A DNA stretch of 64,000 nt. Origin: Carya illinoinensis. Taxonomy: Eukaryota; Streptophyta; Magnoliopsida; Fagales; Juglandaceae. The number at the start of each line of letters is the position of its first letter. Position 1 is the stretch's first letter. A program made the position numbers and the translations under genes. Under the pieces are notes generated by a model, which saw only the letters and a program-made list of their open reading frames with translations, was not told where the DNA came from and did not search any database. Below are positions 54,347-64,000 of the stretch, one piece after another. The stretch is from assembly GCF_018687715.1 (NCBI RefSeq), contig NC_056766.1:23607501-23671500 (forward strand), given 5' to 3'.

Positions 54347-57300
54347 ATGGACAAAAGTTGGATGAATGAGCCCGATAGACTATTATCACCTGCATACGCC
54401 GAAGGCGTTAAAAATTTCCTGACACAAGCACAAATTCATGCAAGTGGAAGGAATCACATTCGGTGTCCATGCCGTACATGCCTTAACAATCTGTGGCTGC
54501 CTATATTTGAGGTGGAAACCCATTTGTTCATGAAAGGGATCAATCCAAATTACACACAATGGATATTTCATGGGGAGGAGGATACAACACAATACGTCAG
54601 TGACGACAATATCAGGTTATACTCAAAGATGATTACATCGATGACATGTAGCAGATGTTGGATGACATGCGTGCAGGCACCTTTGTTGATGTGCCACAAG
54701 AGAACATTGGATCCTCAAATAGGCCACCAATTCCTAAAGATTCACCAGCAACGTCTTTTGACAAGCTACTGAAGGATGCTCGACGTCCTCTTTTCAATGG
54801 GTGTACAACATTTACAAAGTTGTCGTTTATTGTGAAGTTATTACACATCAAATCTATCCATGGATGGTCAATTAGATCATTTGACATGCTCCTTGATCTG
54901 TTGCGGTCTTCCTTTCCTGATGCGCTCTTACCACAATCATATGAGGAGTCAAAGTCTTTGGAGCGCAGGTTGGGTTTCAATTACCATAAAATCCATGCGT
55001 GCCCCAATGACTGCATCTTATTCTGGAAGGAATATGCCACGCTTAATGAATGTCCTGTATGTAAGGCTTCGAGGTGGATGCCAAATACACATGGATCACG
55101 TGTCATACCTCAAAAAGTATTGCGCCATTTTCCGTTGAAATCGAGATTGCAGCATCTTTTTATGTCTACGAAGATAGCAGGTGATATGAGATGGCATAAA
55201 GAGCATCGGGCAATAGAAGATAGTAGTATGAGACATCCGGCTGACTCTGAGTCTTGGAAGAAATTTGATGAACATCATAGTTGGTTCGCTGCGAATCCTC
55301 GTAATGTTAGGCTCGGACTAGCAAGTGACGGCTTCACTCCCTTCAACAACTTGGCTAAACCTCATAGCATTTGGCCTGTGATCCTTGTCTCGTATAACTT
55401 GCCGCCATGGTCATGAATGAAAGACCAATTCTTTATAACATCTCTGATTATTCCAGGGCCAAGGTCACCAGGGAATGAGATCGATGTTTATTTGCAACCA
55501 TTGCTGGATGAGTTGCTTGAACTCTAGGAATATGGGGTACCTACATATGATGCCTCAAGTAGGGAGACGTTTACGCTGCATGCTGCATTGTTGTGGACAA
55601 TCAATGACTTTCCTGCCTACGGGAATCTCTCTGGCTGGTCAACAAAGGGAAAATTAGCTTGTCCATCTTGTAATGCTGACACGGACTCCAATTGGTTGAA
55701 ATATGGCCGAAAACATTGTTATATGGGACACCGACGTTTCTTACAGCCAGATCACTTGTGGAGGAGGAAAGGGTTGTTCAACGGTAAAGAAGATCATCGC
55801 ATGCCACCAAGGGATATGGGAAGATACGATATTCTAACTCAATTGCAGATGATTGGGGATGTGACGTTTGGCAAATCTCTTAGGAAGAGAAAACGTACTG
55901 CCGAAGAGCTGAATTGGACAAAGTGCAGCATATTCTTCACGTTACCTTACTGGTCAACACTTCGACTTCTGCATAATTTAGATGTTATGCATATTGAGAA
56001 GAATATTGTGGAGAACGTCTTATTCACTTTAATGAACAGTTCAGGAAAAACTAAGGATAATATCAATTCAAGGCGTGACCTAGAGTTATTGGGCTATAGA
56101 AAAGAATTACATTTGAGGCGTGAAGATGATCATGTAACAATGCCGCATGCACTGTACACATTACATGGAGATGAAAGGAAGAAGTTATGTGAGTGGCTAC
56201 GCGATATCAAATTTCCAGACGGGTTCTCTTCAAATATCTCGAACTGTGTTTCTACACGTGATTGCAAAATCACTGGGTTGAAAAGCCGCGACTGTCATGT
56301 TTTCCTTCAAAGACTACTCCCAATTGCTGCAGGGGGGTTTTTAAGAAGTGACTTTGCCTTGGCTTTGACTGAACTTAGCACTTTCTTCAAAGAGTTATGC
56401 GCTCGCACACTAGATGTGAATCGCCTATCCCAGCTCCAAACTGATATAGTCACCATTCTATGCAAACTGGAGATGATATTCCCTCCCTCCCTTTTCGATG
56501 TCATGGTCCATCTAGCTGTCCATTTGCCCCGTGAGGCTATACTTGGGGGTCCAGCACAATATAGGTGGATGTACCCATTTGAGAGATATCTAGGCAAATT
56601 CAAGCGGTATGTTAAGAATAAGGCCCGACCAGAAGGTTCAATAGCCGAGGCCTACATTCACACTGAATGCCTGACATTTTGCTCCATATACCTCCAAGAT
56701 GTTGAGACGAAGTTCAATCGAGCGGACTGCAACATTGACGCTGATGAAGAGGAAACTATAGATGGATTCTGAATTTTTAACCAGAAAGTTCATTCTTTGG
56801 GTATAGCTTCCAATGTGCAATTAGAAGATAAACTCTTTAAGGTAGCCATCTGGTATGTGCTCAACAATTGTCTGGAGATTGGACCCTATATACAGTAAGC
56901 ATCAATCTCTTTACTGCAAAATCTACTTCCATTCAAACTTAACAAGTTTTTATATATGCATGCCCATAACGACAAATGACATGCGTTGCGATTATGTGCT
57001 CCAAATGTAGGGAACACTACTAGAAATGTAGGGTGCAACACCCAAACAGCATCGTGAGCACGCATCAAACCGAGTTTGCAACTTGGTTCAAGCACTGTGT
57101 AAGTTCTCCTCCATATTTATCTATGTTGACATTATAATTTATTTGACATGTTTTGGAATTATGAAAATAATAAAAACTTGTAAATCTTCAACAATACTGG
57201 TATAGATCCAGGAACATCGTACCAAGAACCCACTTAAAGTGTCTGCTGATCTGTATGCGTTGGCTTGCGGGCCTGACCGTTGGGTTACATCATATGATGC

Positions 57301-58012
57301 CTGCATAATAAATGGAAAGTGGTTTCATACGAATGATTGTGAACTTCATCGGCACACACAAAATTCTGGGGTTTTGGTAACTGGGGACGAGGCCACAAAT
57401 AACGCAGACTTTTACGGTTGTCTTAAAAATATCATAGCGTTACGCTACATGGAGTGGCGTCGGGTGTACCTATTTGAATGTGATTGGTTTGACGTTGTTG
57501 ATCGAAAACGAGGGGTACGGGTGGATGACCATATGATTAGTGTCAACATGAGCAGGACTTGGCATAAGGATGAACCGTTCGTGTTGGCAAGTCAGGCTGA
57601 TCAATGTTTCTACATAAGAGATTTAAGGGTGAAAGGGAATTGGGGTGTTGTGCAGAACTATACAAATAGGAATGTATACAACATTCCGTCCATGTCGAGG
57701 AGTAACGCAGATATTAATGATGGCGAATCAAGTACCTATGAGGCCGATCAAGAAAATGAGTCATCATATTATTATGAACCAGTGCAGTGTGATAACTCTG
57801 ATCCAGTGTCAACTCCACTGGATCAGCTTGATATACCACCTAGCCATATTGATGCACGGGAAGTCATGCATGTGGATGGTGAATGCATAGATTCATCCGA
57901 CTTTATTAATGATGACATGATGAATTCTGGCTCTGAAGATGCGTGTAGTGAGGGGGAATATTCAAATGAGGAGGACCTATCCACAAATGATGATGTTGGG
58001 TCAGATTTATAA
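54347..58012 (+). pseudogene. CACTA transposase (TNP2 type), spliced
   Basis: It starts MDKSWMNEPDRLLSPAYAEG (Transpos_assoc domain). Transposase_21 (TNP2) follows with CPNDCILFWKEY, CPVCKASRW and LDVMHIEKNIVENVLFTLMN. A DUF4218 region (GGPAQYRWMYPFERYLG, KNKARPEGSIAEAY) and a DUF4216 region (TGDEATNNADFYGCL, MEWRRVYLFECDWFDV) complete it. The inferred exons are 54347-56894, 57011-57098 and 57206-58012, with GT-AG introns at matching phases. Lesions are a frameshift near 54625, TAG at about 54652, TGA at about 55414 after LPPWS, TAG at about 55526, TGA after TIDGF at 56770 and TAG at about 57020. At least two are Trp-to-stop or similar G-to-A changes. The open middle frame (55588-56772) is 394 codons. 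Confidence 0.88.
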
Positions 58013-58569
58013 AATATGCCAGGAACTTCTTCGCATTAAGGTTGGTACAACAAATTAAACCCATTAAGTATGAAATACCTTTTTTGATTAATTTTTTTTT
58101 TTATCCACATTAAGTATACTTTTTCATTTCTATGACTGAACTAATATGTAGAATATCACTTTGATGTTTTTATATTCTTATTTGCTCTAAATTTGGTTGA
58201 CTTATGATGTGTATTTCTATAATTATGCTTGATTAGGTGAGGGGAAAACAATACTATGTCGCATTAAGGGAAAACCACTGCACAGACAAGTTTTGGTCAG
58301 AATTGCTTTCTCCTACGAGACCAATTTATGATGCAATCCCATATTCAAGCTGGCGGCATGAGGAGCACTATTAATTATCAAGGTATATAATTTAGACTAA
58401 TCTCTTCATGGCCTTTCTAATTATATGTGTATCATAACGCAAGGGTTAGTCTACTAAGATACTGTTGAAATTGGTAGATAATTGATTTTATTTCGAACCA
58501 CTCTCGTATTACATTCAGATTTTTTCACAGAATGGACCTAATATTTGTTAAAATTATTTTGTAATAATA

Positions 58570-60607
58570 CACACACAGGTGATTGAGCGGGACCCAGTTC
58601 TAGAGGCGGAGGGAGGCTGCGAGGTATTCATGCTAAGCGCCGTGTACCGTACTCGGCTTGCCACAACCGAGTACGGGGAGCGAAAATTGCCTCATATCAC
58701 AGCCCTGAGGAGTGTAATCATCCTCGTCGGATGACTCCACACAGCCCCCAAGTCCCCCACCATCTACCAACCCAATTCCCACACCATCGCCTATTCGGGA
58801 AGCCTCACCGGTGCGAGAACAATCACCTCCTAGAGAAGACGCAAGATTGGAGGACGCCAGTATACCACAAACTGGTATATTGAATTTTTCGATATATACT
58901 GAATGCATTGACAAAATATGTGTTTGTTATAATTATGTTTCTTATAATTACATATACTAATCTAGTGAGTTTTTCAATACAATTGCGGACGCCCCCACAG
59001 AACCTGAAGTAACGCAGCAACAAAGAAAACGAACTCGTGGGCCCGCTAGATGCATCGAGTTTGATAAGGTGAGAAAGCACGGGAAAGTGCTTTTAAAGAT
59101 AAACGATGGTGAGACTGCCCCCTGTTGTGAGCATGCTTCTATGTTCACGACACGAGTATCATGGATTGTTAAACAATATTGTGACATGAGTTATGCGCAT
59201 TGGACCAATGTCCCAGAAGCCATGAAGGAGGAGCTCATTGATCGTGTTCGGGTAAGTTATATCAATTCAAGTCGATTGATGAGTTTGAAGTTTATATGTC
59301 TCATAATCGTAACATTAATACTAGTTTGCTCTGAATTGTAGTCTGACTTCGTGTTCGACTGGGAATGAGAAAACCATCGATTGACGATGATGAAGGCACT
59401 TCGTAAGCACTTTAACTCCTTCCATCACGATTTGCACAAGATTTACCAATCCTTTGAAAGCCATGAAGAGGCGTTAGCTAGTGGGACAAGCTTGGTGGAC
59501 CCTCTTGTATGGGTTAAGTTGTGTGGCAGGTGGGGCAGCAATGCATTTAAGGTATATATTAAACGCGTCAAATTTCTGTAATAAATCTTTCCATTAATAT
59601 GTCTAAAAAGGCAAATATAGTGGTTGTTCAACATAGCTAACCAAAAAACGTGTGCATTGCAGAAAATTTCATCTCAAAACCGGGAGAATAGGAAGAAGCA
59701 GGCAATTAATCACACATCAGGACGTAAATCATTCGTCTGAATCCTTGAGCAAAAGGTATGAGAATGCCTCCCAACTGATCGTGTTCATTTTAATAGACTT
59801 GATCGCATTCCAAACCCATATGCAAACTAAAAAAACGTTCCTCTACATGATGCCTCAATTTTCCTTTGCATTTTTGTGATATTATTACCAGAAAGTTGGG
59901 TAGTGGTTGATTAACACGATGTGCTTTGTAATTCCATGCACATGTCAACCACAATGAACTTAAGTTTCTACCTAAAAAAACTTCTTATACGTGTTGCTCA
60001 TACATGTAGCGCGCTGAGAATGGAAATTTGGTTGATTTCTATATAGAGACGCACTGGTCGAAGAAGAAGAACAAGTTTGTGACAGATGCTACAGAAGATA
60101 CATACATGAGTAGATTCCATACAGTCCATCTCCCTACAATGTTTACTTTTGATAATAATAAATGCATAATATGGTGACATAACTTATGTTAATAATCGTT
60201 GTTTTGTGCATGTGCAGAAGGAGATGACAGGTAGGTTGGATGGCCTAGAACCAGAGCAACGTAATAATGAGGCAGCAGCGACTGTCTTCAGGGAGGTCCT
60301 TGGCCATCGACCTGGATATGCGCACGGACTCAGGGAGATGGTCATTCCCGAGTCAAGTAGACAACGTGACCAACTTAAGATGCAATGCTACCTGTCTGAG
60401 ATTGAAAGACACAAGAAAGACTCTGAACAACATAAGAAAGATGCTGAAGCGTATAAGAGTCAGCTGGATGAAATGAGATCAGAGATGCGGGCTCTTAGGG
60501 AGCATCAGATGCAAACTGATAGATTGCTTCAGTCTTTCTTTAGGGATCATCCTTCATTCACTGAGTCTTATCGACAGACTCAGTGTAACGATTCCCCCGA
60601 CCCATAA
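58570..60607 (+). pseudogene. CACTA second gene (Transposase_24-like, TNPA role)
   Basis: This spliced gene encodes a Pro/Ser-rich segment (STQPPSPPPSTNPIPTPSP near 58735-58858), then in exons 59001-59251, 59342-59551, 59663-59755, about 60010-60109 and 60218-60607 the conserved domain. It includes RGPARCIEFDKVRKHGKVL, TTRVSWIVKQYCDM, LVDPLVWVKLCGRWGS, NRENRKKQAINHTSGRKSF, GNLVDFYIETHW and a Lys/Glu coiled-coil tail (KKDSEQHKKDAEAYKSQLDE). It ends at TAA 60605-60607. Stops occur after FVFDWE and KSFV. Together with the TNP2 gene this is the usual CACTA pair. The start codon was not located. Confidence 0.78.
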
Positions 60608-63600
60608 GGGGGGTGACATGCACAAATGGTTTTTTGTACTGGATTGGGTGGTTTTTTGTTAGACAATATCACAACTGGGCAATATATACATATATATATA
60701 TATATATATTACTATATCTATATAAATATATCCATCTTTATATATATAGATATTACTATATCTATATAAATATAAAGTGAAAGGAATTGCCAGTTTGAGT
60801 TATGGAGGTATGATTTCTGTCCTATGAATTTTAAACTATTAATTTTTGCTTAGTGCAGTTTGTGGGTTTCAACTTTTGAGGTTTGAAGTGGTGGTGTTTT
60901 ATTGCTACATTTGGCAGGGGAAATTGGAACAAATCTGTTTATCATTTACGAGGCTGACACCTTGCATCATATGGTTCCAACAAAATGATGAAAAAAAAGG
61001 AGTAACACTTTTGTGAAAGCTTGAAAGTGTGAGGGAAGCAGTTGGAAAAAGTGCATGGTAAGTGGGATTGGTTGTATATTTCTTCATGTAAATGGGGGAA
61101 AAAGAAAAGTTACATATTCTTAAAGGGTGGGGCTTGTTACCATAAAGTATATTAGTATTTATGGTTGTTCATCCATCTCTACCTGTTTTGTAATGAGACC
61201 CAGTTCTATTGACTTAGAGGTTGAGATGAGAAGCAAGGACGACGCGTACAATCTTTCATTTCAGACTTAATCAAAACTGAATCTTCTTTGGAGGAGAGAG
61301 TTGCAAATGAATCAGATAAGCTGGAATGGTATTTCTGTATTTGCATTTTTAGCTCCCAGCTGATACTATTATGTTTCTAGATCTCATTTATTGTCTTCAA
61401 GTATATCATACAGTTATTTATAAATGTAAGTTATATTACATATTATCTTAAATGACAGAACTAGTAGCTTCCATAGGGTTTTGGTCAAAAGGAGGATGTT
61501 TCATTTGCAACAACAAGGCATTGCAAGATCAAAGAGCATTGAATTACCAAAATTATGTACAAGAAGGGAAGTATTCATTTATATGTCTCGAGGTTGCCAC
61601 TGGTTTTCCTAGCACTCTCTGTTAATGATATTCAACAGAGATCAACCATTTGTGCATTAGAGAGGTTTTAGGTTTTTTCCCCTCTATTAGGCAAGAAAGA
61701 TCTTGCTTCTTTCTCCATCTTAGGACTGAAGAAACCCAACAAGTGTTGTAGGTTTATTTAAAGTATAATAGGCGTCACCCACGGTGTTAGAGATTTACTA
61801 ACACCATCGCTAAGATAGTACTCATTAAAGTCACTTGTCAACTTAATCCCGTCTCCTTCAGACATATTAACAGAAACCAGACCTGAAAAATTATATGAAC
61901 GCCCTACTTTTAGATACTAGACTAACTTGTTTATTTGGTTTGAATTACCAAAATTAAACACATGGGGAATAGAGTGAAGGTAATCATTATAACTTGTTCT
62001 AATGTTGCTTTTATTGTTATTTATCATTGGGAATTTTACTACTAAAACATGTTTCTGGATCTGAATGGCTTCATTCAAAATAGGGGCAAGAGGTTGCCTT
62101 TGAAATGGTGTTTTACTTATGTGGCTGCAAAAAACGTGTGTTTATATTTAAGTACAGTTAATGCTTTCCTAGAATATGTTTGATATGACAAAGTATTTAA
62201 GGAAGCCCCGTGGAAGTAGTAATTATAATATGTGCTCGTTATACACTTTTCCTTAGCTGTCAAGCGTGTGCTGTAGGTTGTATCGTGCCAAGTGTTTAGC
62301 TCCATAGATTATGATCAAATGATGAGTCTCATGTATGCTCTATTTAGGCAGAAAATAATTCCTTTGTTGGTGTTTTACAGCAGGGAAGTCTGGGCAAGGT
62401 ACAAAATGATGAAGCTCTTCGACATGTCCCAAATAATGATGGTAAGCTTCAACCCTGATTGCATTCATCAGTGAATAAGTTCTGTTACAGTACCCTCACT
62501 GCATTTTTGTTAACTTAAGTTTCGGGTGTGGTGCACCTGTCATAATGGAAAGGGACAAAAACCTTGAAATGGCAATTACACATTTTTAATTGCTGCTTGC
62601 TGATTTTGCTGCCGACTTATCTGGTGCTCTGTGAGTCTCAGAGGAAATGTTTTTCCCCCCCAACAAAGTTAGTATAACTGTTGCATGCATATTGAAGCTT
62701 TACTTAATTAACAATATGAGACTCCTCCATAAAATGGTTAATTTAATCTAAGAACCAATCTCAAATAGCTGGATTGTGGTTTTCCAGATTGTCATGGGAT
62801 GTTGGGAATCGACCCATCAAGTTTGACCACTACTCTAGGTTAGATATAAGGCCTGAACTTTGCCCACAGTTTAGATTAAATATATCGTGAAGTCGACAAC
62901 TGATTGGTCATTGGACAAAGTTCAATTAATTCATCATGTATGGAATAATTTAGGGGTATGGTTTGCCTAAGCAGGACACAATCAGGGTTATTTTGACAAC
63001 CATTGCTATCTCCATGCTCATGCCTTTCTTCAACGATTCTGCCCTTGAGTGAGTTAACAAATTGAATCAACATTTTTCTTATTTAAATTGAGTCTTGTTT
63101 CATCATTTTTTGTCCGAGATTTCTTCAACGACTAGTCTAAAATTCTCGTGCTTCTTCGAGCATATTGCACATGCACCATAGATCCATCCATCCATGACAT
63201 ACCTTGAATATTAAGCAACTTCTTAACTACTGCGCCCATTTTGTACCTGGCCCATGCAAGATGGTGAATTTATGGGAATAAAGCGTTTAAAAAAAATTAG
63301 AAAAGGCCAATATTAGAGGTTTGTCGATTCTTTAACAATTATATATGTACTGGTTTGAGGTATATTTGAAATGAGAACTTTATTTGTTTGTCCCATCTTT
63401 GGATATGAATTGATCATTAGTTTGATATGTTCGAGATCAACATTTCTCACCTCTAATATGGCATGATATATGCAGATCAGAGCCATAAGGGCATGCCCCT
63501 TGGGTAGCAATATACCGAGCATGCATGCTACTCATGTCAGCCTTTGAGCCTGAAAAACATCCTGTCCTGAATCGCATCAATCCTACTAGAAATTATCATG

Positions 63601-64000
63601 GCATGAACTTAAAAAATAGTTGGCTAAGGTACATAACTGATTTTAATTTTTTGCTTTATCTGTTAATGTGATCCAAAACAAAAACTAGAGAAACTTGTAG
63701 GGGTACATGCATAATTACGACCAATACAGCCGAGTAAATATATATATTAGCATACAATAGAAACCCCCATATCAATTAGTAATTGCATGCTGCAGCTAGC
63801 TATCGGAAAGAACAACATGAAAATAGGGTTTTTTTTGGTCATCCAAATGCTAGGATCATTTACTTTTTTGGCCGAGATTCTTCCTCAAACCGCTTATTAT
63901 AGGATGAGATGAAGGGCACTCACTGGCTTCTGACTTTTTAGCCACTTTTTGTCCAAGTCTTGAATCGCCCAAAGTATCATTTATATGTACAAATGTTAGT
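60608..64000. other. no clear gene; exon-like stretches
   Basis: Short stretches look like exons with splice-site-like edges: 60917-61057 (GKLEQICLSFTRL, SVREAVGKSAW), 61222-61331 (RRVQSFISDLIKTESSLEE) and 61458-61575 (FHRVLVKRRMFHLQQQG, RSKSIELPKLCTRRE). A fourth is 62383-62440. They do not join cleanly and match no family I recognise. They may be captured gene fragments, a decayed gene or chance. Otherwise this is AT-rich sequence. Confidence 0.3.
60679..60776. repeat. AT-rich repeats and a 23-bp duplication
   Basis: A (TA)n run occupies 60679-60711. ATTACTATATCTATATAAAT occurs at about 60708 and again at 60752. The segment is prone to folding. Confidence 0.65.

Larger units (their letters stand above)
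47228..60607 (+). mobile_element. CACTA (En/Spm) transposon, right end not found
   Basis: The left terminus CACTACAAGAATTTAGAC is at 47228, preceded by ATT, a possible 3-bp TSD. Subterminal repeats follow. The element carries two genes in the usual order: a TNP2-type transposase and a Transposase_24-like protein, both decayed. About 7 kb of mostly non-coding DNA, including a LINE insertion, precedes the first gene. The expected right end (TTCTTGTAGTG) was not seen up to 64000, so it lies outside or is lost. The end coordinate is that of the last recognised gene. Confidence 0.8.

Noticed and set aside
1..64000. tRNA, rRNA or other structural RNA genes
   Set aside because: No tRNA A/B box pair with cloverleaf or rRNA sequence was recognised by eye; a tRNAscan-SE or Rfam search would settle it.

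Overview
This window is plant nuclear DNA, almost certainly from a woody eudicot. It holds spliced genes with GT-AG introns, Ty1/copia and Ty3/gypsy retrotransposons, plant L1-type LINEs, hAT and CACTA DNA transposons and MITEs. Several MITE and LTR families resemble ones I associate with Fagales such as walnut, hickory, oak and chestnut, but that placement is only an impression. Transposable elements make up most of the window, and nearly all coding sequence in them is decayed.

The one clear host gene is on the minus strand between about 1.9 and 13.25 kb. Four exons encode the N-terminal part of a chloroplast-targeted rhodanese-like domain protein of the STR8 / TrhO-like family. The remaining exons, with the rhodanese active site, lie left of the window. 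Intron 3 is about 9.6 kb long, begins with a GC donor, and contains two LINE fragments, a solo LTR, LTR fragments and MITEs. A copia remnant (1-1449) lies in the next intron or beyond.

From 13.7 to 27.2 kb is a nested stack. A Tat-lineage gypsy element (B, plus strand) was interrupted by gypsy element A (15090-18999, minus strand, TSD GATTT) and, 21 bases further on, by a hAT transposon (19029-24854). The hAT was itself hit near its right end by a 3.4-kb solo LTR (21450-24839, TSD CACAT). A truncated LTR of the A family lies further along in B. Excising these insertions restores a continuous reverse-transcriptase reading frame, which confirms the order of events.

From 27.2 to 35.2 kb are a partial LTR, a 5'-truncated LINE, and a plus-strand gypsy element (D) of the same family as A. 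D's integrase frame runs into a 0.5-kb minisatellite of about 72-bp units. From 35.7 to 44.3 kb are a promoter-like unit with a TATA box and a poly(A) signal, a 2.05-kb solo LTR with a perfect TSD (GCAGC), and a minus-strand Tat-type gypsy element (C).

After 3 kb of AT-rich sequence, a CACTA element starts at 47228. It carries a LINE insertion, a TNP2-type transposase pseudogene with introns (54347-58012) and a second Transposase_24-like gene (to 60607). Its right terminus was not found. The last 3.4 kb has no convincing gene, only a few exon-like stretches.

I found no previously undescribed functional system. The most unusual objects are element A, which lost its reverse transcriptase and integrase core but kept an open frame with an internal repeat, and the minisatellite fused to the end of D's integrase frame.
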